A stretch of DNA of 12,239 nt from DATAQC01 sp051005135 (GTDB lineage: Bacteria > Actinomycetota > Acidimicrobiia > Acidimicrobiales > AC-14): NCBI GenBank assembly GCA_051005135.1, contig JBPCJQ010000077.1:1-12239 (forward strand), written 5' to 3'. Positions 1 to 6,747 of the stretch are shown piece after piece. Position 1 is the first letter of the stretch; each line of letters starts with the position of its first letter. The notes beneath the pieces are model-generated. The model saw only the letters and a program-made list of their open reading frames with translations, was not told the DNA's origin and did not search any database. The translations under genes and the position numbers were made by a program.

Positions 1-38
1 AAGGGGCCGCTCGGGCCCCGGCCGCCGACGGCTCGTGA
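1..38 (+). CDS. possible 3' end of an upstream gene (partial)
   Basis: One frame entering from the left edge is open and ends in TGA at 36-38, reading GAARAPAADGS before the stop. The TGA would overlap an alternative selB GTG start (35-37) as GTGA, a usual sign of translational coupling. selA often precedes selB, so this could be the end of selA, but eleven residues carry no family signal and that identity is a guess from context. Confidence 0.25.
   Translation, partial: GAARAPAADGS
3..19. other. GC-rich hairpin upstream of selB
   Basis: A perfect 6-bp stem, GGGGCC paired with GGCCCC, closes a GCTCG loop just before selB. The core GCCGCTCGGGC recurs in the hairpin at 5614-5628. No T-tract follows. 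Its function is unknown; it may be only the GC-rich tail of the preceding gene. Confidence 0.3.
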
Positions 39-64
39 CCGCCGAGGGCGGCACAGCGCCGGCC

Positions 65-1798
65 ATGCACGTGGTGGCCACGGCCGGCCACGTCGACCAC
101 GGCAAGTCGACGCTCGTGCTCGCCCTCCCAGGCACCGACCCAGACCGCTTCGCCGAGGAGAAGGCCCGGGGCCTCACCATCGACCTGGGCTTCGCCTGGA
201 CCACCCTGGCCTCGGGACGGGAGCTGGCTTTCGTCGACGTGCCCGGCCATGTGCGCTTCATCAAGAACATGTTGGCCGGGGTGGGAGCGGTGGCCGCCTG
301 CCTGTTCGTGGCGGCGGCCACCGAGGGATGGAAGCCCCAGTCCGAGGAGCACCTCCGCATCCTCGAGCTGCTGGGCATCGACCGGGGGATGATCGCCCTC
401 ACCAAGGTGGGTCTTGTCGACGACGAGACCCGGGAGCTGGCCCGCCTCGACTTGGCCGACCACTTGGACGGTACATTCCTGGTCGGCGCCGAGGTGGCCG
501 AGGTCGACGTGCCCGCCGGCATCGGCCTCGACGATCTCAGGACCGGGCTCGACTCGCTGCTGTCGACCACGCCTGCCGCCCCCGACCTCGGCCGACCCCG
601 GCTGTGGGTCGACCGGGTCTTCGCGGCTCGAGGCTCGGGCACGGTGGTCACCGGCACGCTCACCGGGGGCGGCCTGAACGTCGACGACGAGCTGGTGGTG
701 CTGCCTGGTGACACCCGTGTCCGGGTGCGTGGGTTGCAGAGCCTGAAGCAGAGCCACCAGCGGGTGCCACCGGGCAGCCGGGTGGCTGTGAACCTCTCGG
801 GCATCTCCCGCGGCCAACTGGCCCGGGGCAGCGTCTTGGTGCGTCCCCGCCAGTGGCACGCCACTCGCACCTTCGACGCCTCGCTGCGCGTGCTCGCCAA
901 CCTCGACCACGAGGTTGGCCGCAAGGGTGCCTATCAAGCCTACGTGGGCTCCGGTGAGCACCCCGTGACGGTACGGGTGCTGGGAGGCGCGGCGGCGATC
1001 CTGCCCGGCGACGAGGGGCTGGTGCGCTTACGGTTGCCCGAGACCCTGCCGCTCCTACCCGGTGACCGCTACGTACTGCGTGAGAGCGGGCGCGACGAGA
1101 CGGTCGGTGGGGGAGAGGTGCTCGACGTGTCGCCCGTGCTGGCCGCCACGCGGGCCCGGCCCTCCCGCTCGGTCGACCGGGTAGTCAGCGAGCGGGGATG
1201 GGTCGACGCCGACACCTTGGAGCGGCTCACCGGTGAACGCCGCCAACCCACCGTCGGGCGCTGGGTGGTGGCCGACGAGGCGCTGACCGCTGATCGGGCT
1301 CGGCTGGCCCAGGGGGTGGACGCCGCCGGCCCTCTGGGCCTCGACGCCGCGACTCTCGACGAGCGTCAGCGGGCCCTGCTGGGCGGCGTCGAAGGGGTGG
1401 TCGTGGTGGAGGGCCGGGTGCGGCGGGCCGAGGCCGCCGACCCCCTGGCCGGGCATCCCTTCGTGGCCGCCCTGGAGGCGGCGCCATTCGCTCCCCCCGA
1501 GCCGTCTGGTGTGGACCGCGCCGAGCTGCGGGAGCTCGTCCGTCGGGGCATAGTGGTGGAGCGCGACGGCCTGTACTTCGCCCCCTCGGCGGTGGACGCT
1601 GCGGCCCGGGCCATGGCCGTCCTCCTTGGCGCCGACCCCGAGGGCTTCACCGTGGCCCAGGCCCGCGACGCCCTGGGCGTCACCCGCAAGCACGTCCTGC
1701 CCTTGCTCGCCATCCTTGACTCCACCGGCGTCACCCGCCGCCGGGGCGACCTTCGGGTGGGTGGGCCCCGGCTGCCGCCGCCAGGCGATCGGCCCTAG
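65..1798 (+). CDS. selB: Selenocysteine-specific elongation factor SelB
   Basis: SelB is the cytoplasmic translational GTPase that carries selenocysteyl-tRNA(Sec) to the ribosome and binds the SECIS hairpin to recode UGA. Numbering from ATG 65, the protein has G1 GHVDHGKST at 8-16, a GLTIDLGF switch segment at 36-43, G3 DVPGH at 58-62, and EF-Tu-like beta-barrels containing RVFAARGSGTVVTGTL. The C-terminal half is long and matches the winged-helix mRNA-binding repeats of SelB. At 577 residues it is full length for the family. ATG 65 is preferred because the conserved GTPase core begins directly after it; GTG 35 would add ten residues. No strong Shine-Dalgarno is visible at either. The G4 motif reads TKVG at 113-116, where a TKxD/NKxD aspartate is usual. 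The stop TAG lies inside the CTAG shared with whiB. Confidence 0.93.
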   Translation: MHVVATAGHVDHGKSTLVLALPGTDPDRFAEEKARGLTIDLGFAWTTLASGRELAFVDVPGHVRFIKNMLAGVGAVAACLFVAAATEGWKPQSEEHLRILELLGIDRGMIALTKVGLVDDETRELARLDLADHLDGTFLVGAEVAEVDVPAGIGLDDLRTGLDSLLSTTPAAPDLGRPRLWVDRVFAARGSGTVVTGTLTGGGLNVDDELVVLPGDTRVRVRGLQSLKQSHQRVPPGSRVAVNLSGISRGQLARGSVLVRPRQWHATRTFDASLRVLANLDHEVGRKGAYQAYVGSGEHPVTVRVLGGAAAILPGDEGLVRLRLPETLPLLPGDRYVLRESGRDETVGGGEVLDVSPVLAATRARPSRSVDRVVSERGWVDADTLERLTGERRQPTVGRWVVADEALTADRARLAQGVDAAGPLGLDAATLDERQRALLGGVEGVVVVEGRVRRAEAADPLAGHPFVAALEAAPFAPPEPSGVDRAELRELVRRGIVVERDGLYFAPSAVDAAARAMAVLLGADPEGFTVAQARDALGVTRKHVLPLLAILDSTGVTRRRGDLRVGGPRLPPPGDRP

Positions 1799-2058
1799 CC
1801 GGCCCGGGAGGCGATGACGGCCTTGCGCTCGAGCTCGTTGAGACCCCCCCAGATGCCGTGGGGCTCACGGATCTCCAAGGCGTAGTCGAGGCAGGGACGA
1901 CGAACCGGGCAAGAGGCGCAGATGGCCTTGGCGTGCATCTCCCGGTCGTCGCGCTCGTCCTTGCGCTCGAGGCGCGATGGCGGGAAGAACACCCTGGCTT
2001 GAGGACCCCTGCAGGCCGCCTTGTCCTGCCACAGCCCCTCGACGCGCTGACTGCTCAC
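1795..2058 (-). CDS. WhiB-family iron-sulfur transcriptional regulator
   Basis: WhiB/Wbl proteins are small actinobacterial regulators that hold a 4Fe-4S cluster and usually act with the primary sigma factor. This 87-residue protein has the four cluster cysteines at C16, C47, C50 and C56 (C-x30-CxxC-x5-C), the GIWGG turn at 68-72 and a basic C-terminus. The length is normal for the family. The start is GTG (2058-2056), preceded by the purine-rich site AGGGAGGGGG at 2065-2074 with good spacing, and by a sigma70-like promoter at 2086-2114. Its last codon and stop overlap the end of selB through the CTAG palindrome. The sequence resembles WhiB2/WhmD-type members, but whiB4/wblA is the paralogue known next to ArsA-type ATPase pairs, so I do not assign a subfamily. 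Confidence 0.95.
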   Translation of the reverse strand: MSSQRVEGLWQDKAACRGPQARVFFPPSRLERKDERDDREMHAKAICASCPVRRPCLDYALEIREPHGIWGGLNELERKAVIASRAG

Positions 2059-2085
2059 TGAGCGCCCCCTCCCTGGCTGAGGCAG

Positions 2086-2114
2086 AACCTACCGCCGCTA
2101 CGCGCCCCTGACAA
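2086..2114 (-). promoter_or_regulatory. sigma70-type promoter for whiB
   Basis: On the minus strand TTGTCA (2114-2109, five of six matches to TTGACA) and TAGGTT (2091-2086, TAnnnT) are separated by exactly 17 bp. Transcription would start near 2079 and give a leader of about 20 nt containing the whiB ribosome binding site. This is the best -35/-10 pair in the intergenic space between whiB and the NfeD gene. Confidence 0.55.
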
Positions 2115-2239
2115 GGGTCTATTCGGCGCGTACCAGCAGGTAGGACCAGGCGCGAGGCTGTCCCGTCGTCAACGGCGGCCCCCTGCATGGCTGAACGCAA
2201 TGAGCCGTCCGAAGGAACCGGGTGCCCGCCGCCAGCGAC

Positions 2240-3457
2240 TCAGTGCCCGGCGTCTTTGGCGCCGCCGGTCTCGGGCTCCACCTCGAGGAGCAGGCCGTCG
2301 ATGGCGACCACCCTGACTGAGCCACCGGAGGAGATCGGGGTGGCCCGGTTGGTCCGGGCTCGCCACAGTGCCCCCCCCAGGCGCACCGTGCCCTCGGGGT
2401 CGAGCCCAGTGGTCGCCTCTCCCATGCGCCCCACCATCGACTCCCGCCCGATGGTGGGCGTGGAGAAGCGGGCCCGCAGCATGGAGGCCATGCCCGCCAC
2501 CATGGCCAGCACCGCCCCCCCTACCACCACCACGATCGTCAGCCAGGACAGAGCCAGGCCGCCGGGGAAGAGGCGCCACGAGCCGCCCAGCAGGGCAAGG
2601 GTGCCGATGACCGTCCACGAGCGGGGGGCGCCGGCCTGCACGTCGACGGCCAGGCCCCCCACTCCCACCGCCACCAGGGCCAGCCCTAGGAGGCTGGTGG
2701 GCAGCACGGCCAAGCCGTAGGCCGACAGCACCAGGGCGCCCGCCCCCACCGCGCCGGCCAGGCCCACCCCGGCGGTGAAGAACTCGAAGACCACCAGGAG
2801 TAGCCCCACCATGAGCATCAGATAGGCGACCGCGGGGCTGGCGGCACCGTGCAAGACCCGCTCGAGGATGCCGAGCTTGGCGAAGCGCACGGTGCCGATG
2901 GGCTCGCGACCGCGGGGCCCGGTGCGGGCGGTGGACAGCACCCGGCCGCCGACATGGGTGTCGTCCAGGCCGACGACGAACTCGCCGAGGGTGGGGGCCA
3001 CCACGTTCACCGCGCCCCGGGCCTTGGCCTCGCCGGCGCTCAACGACCGCGAGACCGACAGGGGGCGGCCGGTAGGCCCGCGAGGGTCCCTGCCGACGTG
3101 AGTGCCCTGGGCCATGCCGACCACTGCGGCCGCTTCGAGCAGCCGGGTCGCCCCTCCGTAGGCCCGCGACCCGCTGGGTCCCACCCAAACAGCTACCGGC
3201 ACCCGGGACCGGGCCATGCGAGCGGTGAGGGTGTCGAGGTTGGCCTGGTCGACGAGGGCCCCGCCGCTGTCCAGCTGGACGACGAGCACCTCGTCGTCGC
3301 TGCGGGCCGCGGCCGCCATCGAACGCTTCAGGAAGTCGGCCTGGATGGGGTCGATGCGACCGCTCAGCTCGATCACGTCGACGGCCCGGTTGGTGCCCGC
3401 CGCCTGGGCGCCCGCCCGCAACGGCAGGGCGGCGACGGCCAGGCTGCCAGCGAGCAC
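2240..3457 (-). CDS. NfeD-like membrane protein with ClpP-class protease domain
   Basis: The layout matches the long NfeD (NfeD1b) class. A hydrophobic N-terminus is followed by a ClpP/SppA-like domain (about residues 25-190, with VVQLDSGG at 59-66 and VGPSGSRAYGGAT at 92-104), then about five membrane segments, then a C-terminal OB-fold (about 345-400, VRLGGALWRAR and VVAIDGLLLEVEPE). Family members act in membrane quality control and often partner stomatin-like proteins; none is seen here. The usual nucleophile motif ASAGT is replaced by YGGAT, so the catalytic serine position carries glycine (residue 101). A lysine in GEAKARG is retained. This suggests a non-proteolytic scaffold. The coordinates use GTG 3457, but the best ribosome binding site and signal peptide point to ATC 3481 (see the RBS entry). 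It is divergent from the ATPase pair. Confidence 0.85.
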   Translation of the reverse strand: MLAGSLAVAALPLRAGAQAAGTNRAVDVIELSGRIDPIQADFLKRSMAAAARSDDEVLVVQLDSGGALVDQANLDTLTARMARSRVPVAVWVGPSGSRAYGGATRLLEAAAVVGMAQGTHVGRDPRGPTGRPLSVSRSLSAGEAKARGAVNVVAPTLGEFVVGLDDTHVGGRVLSTARTGPRGREPIGTVRFAKLGILERVLHGAASPAVAYLMLMVGLLLVVFEFFTAGVGLAGAVGAGALVLSAYGLAVLPTSLLGLALVAVGVGGLAVDVQAGAPRSWTVIGTLALLGGSWRLFPGGLALSWLTIVVVVGGAVLAMVAGMASMLRARFSTPTIGRESMVGRMGEATTGLDPEGTVRLGGALWRARTNRATPISSGGSVRVVAIDGLLLEVEPETGGAKDAGH

Positions 3458-3486
3458 CAGGGCGATGGCTAATCTGCGGATCGAGG

Positions 3487-3491
3487 CCTCC
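3487..3491 (-). promoter_or_regulatory. Shine-Dalgarno implying an ATC start for the NfeD-like gene
   Basis: GGAGG on the minus strand (3491-3487) lies 5 nt before an in-frame ATC (3481-3479) and 29 nt before the first conventional start, GTG 3457. Starting at ATC adds IRRLAIAL, which supplies the arginine pair and extra hydrophobic residues of a proper signal peptide. No ATG, GTG or TTG occurs in that frame between the upstream stop (3547-3545) and 3457. An ATC start is rare, so a base error or a real GTG/CTG start remains possible. Confidence 0.4.
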
Positions 3492-3536
3492 GAGGGACGT
3501 CGGGTCCCGCTAGGGAGATGGTTCCGAGGGGGACGG

Positions 3537-4499
3537 TTGGATCCTCATGAGCTCTGTCGCCAGTCCCGGGTCGCCATCGTGGCCGGCAAGGGCGGCGTCG
3601 GCAAGACGACGGTCACCGCCACCCTTGCCCGCATGGCGTCACGGCTGGGGATGTCGGTGCTGGTGGTGGAGGTGGAGGGCAAGAGCGGGTTGGCCACCAT
3701 CTTCGGGGGCGACGACCTCGTCTACGACGAGGTGGTGCTGGCACCGGCCACTCCGGAGGGCCGGGGCGAGGTGCGAGCCCGCACCCTGACGCCCGACCTG
3801 GCCCTGCTCGAGTACTTGGACGAGCACGGCATGAAGCGGGTGTCGCGCCGCCTCAGCCGCTCCGGTGCCGTGGAGGTGGTGGCCACGGCCACGCCCGGCA
3901 TCAAGGACATCTTGGTGCTCGGCAAGGTCAAGCAGCTCGAGCGGGCCGGGGCGGCCGACCTCATCGTGCTCGACGCCCCTGCCGCCGGCCACGCGGTGCG
4001 GTTCCTCATGAGCCCCCGAGCCCTGCTCGACACGGTCACGGCCGGGCCCATCCAGTCCCAGGCGGCCGAGGTTCTCGAGCTGGTGACCGACCCCGCCCGT
4101 TGCCAGGTGGTGCTCGTCACCCTGGCCGAGGAGACGCCGGTGAACGAGGTGGTGGAGACGGCCTACGCCCTGGAGGAAGAGGTGGGCACCAATCTGGGGC
4201 CGGTGGTGGTGAACGGCCTCTACCCGCGGCGGGAGGGCCTCGACGTCGATCCCGAGGTCGCGGCCGCCGAAGCGTCGGTGACCCTGCGGCCGGGTGAGGC
4301 CGACGCCCTCCGGGCCGCCGCCGCCTTCCGTGCCCGCCGCCAGGCCCTGCAGGCCAGCCAGGTGGCTCGCCTCGGCGACGACTTGGCCCTGCCCCAGCTG
4401 CACCTGCCCGCCCTGTTCGACGTGCGCATGGGTCTTCCCCAAATAGACCACCTGGCCGACGCACTGGAGGTTGCCGTCGAAGCCATGGAGGCGTCGTGA
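3537..4499 (+). CDS. ArsA/Get3-like ATPase, first subunit of a pair
   Basis: This is a cytoplasmic P-loop ATPase of the SIMIBI class (ArsA/Get3/MinD relatives). The deviant Walker A GKGGVGKTT is at 17-25, including the signature lysine K18 that contacts the partner's nucleotide, and a switch II-like DAPAAGH is at 146-152. At 320 residues it is a single ATPase domain. I chose TTG 3537 because GAGGGGG lies just upstream and the product starts MDPHELCRQSRV, as in actinobacterial homologues known to me. ATG 3465 is in frame but would lie inside the divergent gene's signal-peptide region. The stop overlaps the next start as GTGA, so the two subunits are translationally coupled. The arrangement resembles Mycobacterium tuberculosis Rv3679-Rv3680, which also lie beside a whiB gene. 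No arsenite-binding cysteine cluster is seen, so arsenite export is unlikely. Confidence 0.88.
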   Translation: MDPHELCRQSRVAIVAGKGGVGKTTVTATLARMASRLGMSVLVVEVEGKSGLATIFGGDDLVYDEVVLAPATPEGRGEVRARTLTPDLALLEYLDEHGMKRVSRRLSRSGAVEVVATATPGIKDILVLGKVKQLERAGAADLIVLDAPAAGHAVRFLMSPRALLDTVTAGPIQSQAAEVLELVTDPARCQVVLVTLAEETPVNEVVETAYALEEEVGTNLGPVVVNGLYPRREGLDVDPEVAAAEASVTLRPGEADALRAAAAFRARRQALQASQVARLGDDLALPQLHLPALFDVRMGLPQIDHLADALEVAVEAMEAS

Positions 4500-5599
4500 C
4501 TTCCCCGCTCGTCGACGTCATCGGGGAGCGGTCGGTCGTCATCTGCTGCGGCCCCGGAGGCGTGGGCAAGACCACCACTGCCGCGGCGGTTGCGGTGGAG
4601 GGCGCTCGCCGCGGGCGGCGGGCCGTCGTGGTCACCATCGACCCCGCCCGGCGCTTGGCCGACGCCCTGGGCCTGGAGTCGCTGTCCGACACGCCGACGC
4701 GGGTGGAGGGACACGACGTCGCCGGCGAGCTGTGGGCGCTGATGCTCGACACCAAGAGCACCTTCGACTCGTTGGTGGCCAAGTACGCCCCCGGGCCGGC
4801 CCAGGCCGAGGCCATCCTCTCCAACCGCTTCTACCGCAACATCTCGGGGGCCCTGTCGGGAACCCAGGAGTACATGGCCATGGAGAAGCTGTACGAGCTG
4901 CACGAAGACGGGCGCTTCGACCTGGTCGTCGTCGACACACCACCCACCCGCAACGCCCTCGACTTTGTCGACGCCCCCCGCCGCCTCACCCGCCTCCTCG
5001 ACAACCGCATCTTCCGCCTGCTCATGTTGCCCACCCGGGCGTCGATGAAAGCGGTCAGTATGGCCACCCAGGCGTTGCTGCGCACCATCGGGCGGGTGGT
5101 GGGGTCCGACGTAGTGTCCGACGCGGTGCGCTTCTTCCAGGCGTTCGAGGGCATGGAGGACGGCTTCCGGCGGCGGGCAGCGCGGGTCAACGAGCTCTTG
5201 TCCGATCCTGGCACCGCCTTCCTGCTCGTAGCCGCGCCGCGCCCCGACGTGGTGGCGGAGGCGGAGTTCTTCGCCGACAAGCTGGGCGAGGCCGGCATCG
5301 AAGTGACGGCACTCGTGGTCAACCGCATGCACCCCCGCTACGGGGACGAGTGGTCGGAGGTCGATCGCGAGCGGGCCCGGACCCTCGCCGGCACCTCTCT
5401 GGGTGCTCTGTACGACAACCTGGCCGACCTCCATCAGCTGGCCGACGGCGAAGAGGCTCACGTCGCTCGCCTGGTGGCCAGGGTTGCACCGGCTCCGGCG
5501 GTGCGGGTGCCTTTGCTGGCCTCCGACGTGCACGACGTAGCTGGCCTGTTACAGGTCGCCGAGCACCTCTTCGCCGCCGACGACCCGCTGCTTGCCTGA
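4496..5599 (+). CDS. ArsA/Get3-like ATPase, second subunit of a pair
   Basis: This is the second ATPase of the pair, 367 residues, starting at a GTG that overlaps the previous stop by 4 bp. The P-loop reads CCGPGGVGKTT (17-27): the signature lysine of the deviant Walker A is a proline (P20), while the catalytic-type GKT at 24-26 is kept. TIDPARRLADALGL at 47-60 and DTPPTRNALDF at 147-157 match the conserved segments of this actinobacterial subfamily. A methionine-containing helical stretch (LLMLPTRASMKAVSMATQAL, about 175-194) could be a client-binding or interface region as in Get3, but this is inference. The two proteins probably form a heterodimer with unequal sites. Paired hairpins follow the stop. 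Confidence 0.9.
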   Translation: MTSPLVDVIGERSVVICCGPGGVGKTTTAAAVAVEGARRGRRAVVVTIDPARRLADALGLESLSDTPTRVEGHDVAGELWALMLDTKSTFDSLVAKYAPGPAQAEAILSNRFYRNISGALSGTQEYMAMEKLYELHEDGRFDLVVVDTPPTRNALDFVDAPRRLTRLLDNRIFRLLMLPTRASMKAVSMATQALLRTIGRVVGSDVVSDAVRFFQAFEGMEDGFRRRAARVNELLSDPGTAFLLVAAPRPDVVAEAEFFADKLGEAGIEVTALVVNRMHPRYGDEWSEVDRERARTLAGTSLGALYDNLADLHQLADGEEAHVARLVARVAPAPAVRVPLLASDVHDVAGLLQVAEHLFAADDPLLA

Positions 5600-5628
5600 G
5601 TCTTCCGCTCAGAGAGCCGCTCGGGCTC
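5596..5628. terminator. tandem hairpins between convergent genes
   Basis: Two adjacent stem-loops lie between the second ATPase and the convergent STAS gene: CTGAG/CTCAG with a 7-nt loop (5596-5612), and GAGCC/GGCTC with loop GCTCG (5614-5628). Neither has a T-tract. Their position suggests a bidirectional transcription end, although the stems are only 5 bp. Confidence 0.35.
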
Positions 5629-5640
5629 AGGGCCGCTGGC

Positions 5641-6009
5641 TCAGGTGGTGGCTGGCGTGGGGCCGTCGGTGCCCGGGTCGACCAGGGAGCGGGCCGCCTC
5701 GTCGAGGGTCTCGGTGACAGTGACGATTCGGTCGAACCCGGTGGTGTGCAGGAGGCGCACCAGGGTGGGCCGGTTGCAGTAGACGGCGACGTCGCCGCCC
5801 ACCTCACGGGCCCGGCGGATGCCCCCGATCAGGGCGCCCAGACCGGCAGAGTCAACGAAGGGCACCTCTGACATGTCGATGAGCAGCTTGGGCTTGTTGG
5901 CGAGCTCGCCCAGCGCCTCGCGAAACTGGCCCACGGTGTAGGCGTCGAGCTCTCCGACAGGCCGGCAGACCGTGTAGTCGTGGTGCTCGTCGAGTTGGAT
6001 GTTGAGCAC
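5641..6009 (-). CDS. STAS-domain anti-anti-sigma factor
   Basis: This is a single STAS domain of 122 residues, like SpoIIAA/RsbV antagonists, which release a sigma factor by binding its kinase anti-sigma factor and are switched off by phosphorylation of one serine. The motif VPFVDSAGLGALIGG holds the phosphorylatable serine at S54. The N-terminal strand with VGELDAYTVGQF (18-29) is typical. GTG 6009 is chosen because GGAGG lies 4 nt upstream; the longer TTG 6057 start lacks a site. No anti-sigma kinase or sigma gene is adjacent, so the partners must be encoded elsewhere. It is divergent from a response regulator, with 75 bp between the starts. Confidence 0.9.
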   Translation of the reverse strand: MLNIQLDEHHDYTVCRPVGELDAYTVGQFREALGELANKPKLLIDMSEVPFVDSAGLGALIGGIRRAREVGGDVAVYCNRPTLVRLLHTTGFDRIVTVTETLDEAARSLVDPGTDGPTPATT

Positions 6010-6070
6010 GCAGCCTCCAGTGGTGAGCCCCGCCCGCGGTCCAGGCATGCTACCCAAGGAGAGGGGCGGC

Positions 6071-6076
6071 TACCCT
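6071..6076 (+). promoter_or_regulatory. candidate -10 element for a leaderless response-regulator mRNA
   Basis: TACCCT (TAnnnT) ends 8 nt before the GTG at 6085, the spacing expected when transcription starts at the start codon. The only purine-rich site, AAGGAGAGGGG at 6057-6067, is too far (about 17 nt) for normal initiation. No convincing -35 is visible. Confidence 0.35.
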
Positions 6077-6084
6077 CTGCGCCT

Positions 6085-6522
6085 GTGCCCGACGTGCTGG
6101 TGGTGAGCGACTCCGATGCCGTTCGCCGGGACGTGAGGTCGGCCATCGAGGGGCCCGGCACCACTGTGCGGGAGCTGAACCGGGGGGCCGAGGTGTTGCC
6201 TGCCGTGCGCGAGAAGACCCCCGATCTGGCCATCCTGGACCTGCAGATCGGCAAGATGGGCGGCATGGCCGCCTGCATGGAGCTGCGCCTGGAGGAGGGC
6301 GCCGGCCGGCTGCCCCACGTCCCCGTGCTCATGCTCCTCGACCGGCGGGCTGACGTGTTCCTGGCCCGGCGCTCGGCCGCCCAGGGATGGGTCATCAAGC
6401 CCCTCGATGCCCTCCGGCTAGCTCGGGCGGTGAGGCAGGTGCTGGCCGGGGCTACCTTCGAGGACGACGCCTACAAGCCCGTGACGGTAAACCCGGGGAG
6501 CCAGGGCGGAGGCCTGCAGTAG
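6085..6522 (+). CDS. Single-domain response regulator (receiver domain)
   Basis: This 145-residue protein is one CheY-like receiver domain with no output domain. Visible elements are the acidic pair D9/D11 (VSDSD), the phospho-acceptor D52 in LAILDLQIGKMGG, and the conserved lysine K104 in WVIKPLDA. The conserved Thr/Ser after strand 4 is replaced by leucine (VLMLLDRR, L84), which should weaken or alter the phosphorylation-driven switch. GTG 6085 is chosen because the domain begins immediately there and a -10-like element suggests leaderless expression. The gene is divergent from the STAS gene, and tRNA-Pro begins 12 bp after its stop. No histidine kinase is adjacent. Confidence 0.85.
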   Translation: MPDVLVVSDSDAVRRDVRSAIEGPGTTVRELNRGAEVLPAVREKTPDLAILDLQIGKMGGMAACMELRLEEGAGRLPHVPVLMLLDRRADVFLARRSAAQGWVIKPLDALRLARAVRQVLAGATFEDDAYKPVTVNPGSQGGGLQ

Positions 6523-6534
6523 CATCGCGCCCAC

Positions 6535-6609
6535 CGGGAAGTGGCGCAGCTTGGTTAGCGCGCAGCGTTCGGGACGCTGAGGCCGCGGGTTCGAATCCCG
6601 CCTTCCCGA
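6535..6609 (+). tRNA. tRNA-Pro (anticodon CGG)
   Basis: A complete cloverleaf of 75 nt. The acceptor stem is CGGGAAG with CTTCCCG, the D-stem is GCGC/GCGC, and the anticodon stem is CAGCG/CGCTG with loop TTCGGGA (anticodon CGG, G37). The T-arm is GCGGG-TTCGAAT-CCCGC and the discriminator is A6609. CCA is not encoded. The 3' end lies 18 bp from the stop of a recombinase remnant on the opposite strand, so this tRNA was probably an integration site. No second copy of its 3' end is present in the window. Confidence 0.97.
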
Positions 6610-6627
6610 CGGACGGACGGACGCTCG

Positions 6628-6689
6628 CTATGAAGTGGCTGGCTCCATCGCGCGTCCGTCGCGCCAGCTGGCTGTGCCAGGGGCTTTGA
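6628..6689 (-). pseudogene. Tyrosine-recombinase (integrase) C-terminal end, IS-distal fragment
   Basis: Read on the minus strand, this gives the final residues VKAPGTASWRDGRAMEPATS and stop TAG (6630-6628) of a phage-type integrase. It is in the same frame as the recombinase fragment on the other side of the insertion sequence. The join falls exactly in the TTTGA duplication. The stop lies 18 bp from the 3' end of tRNA-Pro, the usual place for an island integrase. Confidence 0.6.
6685..6689. repeat. 5-bp target-site duplication, left copy
   Basis: TTTGA directly precedes the left inverted repeat of the insertion sequence and is matched by TTTGA at 8606-8610. Confidence 0.85.
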
Positions 6690-6702
6690 CCCGACTTTGA
6701 CA
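6690..6702. repeat. IS terminal inverted repeat, left
   Basis: CCCGACTTTGACA, perfectly complementary to 8593-8605. Similarity stops directly inside the 13 bp. Confidence 0.9.
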
Positions 6703-6747
6703 GGGTGATCGGGAAAGTGCTGGTCAACGAGACGCGCCAAGAGGTGT

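Noticed and set aside
2169..3188. Second minus-strand frame inside the NfeD-like gene
   Set aside because: Arg/Gly/Pro-rich out-of-frame translation; the NfeD frame has recognisable domains and membrane segments.
3537..4499. Arsenite-export ATPase ArsA proper
   Set aside because: Two separate single-domain subunits, no arsenite-binding cysteines seen, and no arsB/arsR neighbours; it fits the actinobacterial Get3-like pair better.
4220..5533. Long minus-strand frame opposite the ATPase pair
   Set aside because: His/Gly/Gln-rich shadow of two well-supported ATPases; no motifs.
6609..6622. CGGA-type tandem repeat after tRNA-Pro as an attachment-site duplication
   Set aside because: It is a 4-bp microrepeat and no second copy of the tRNA 3' end was found in the window.
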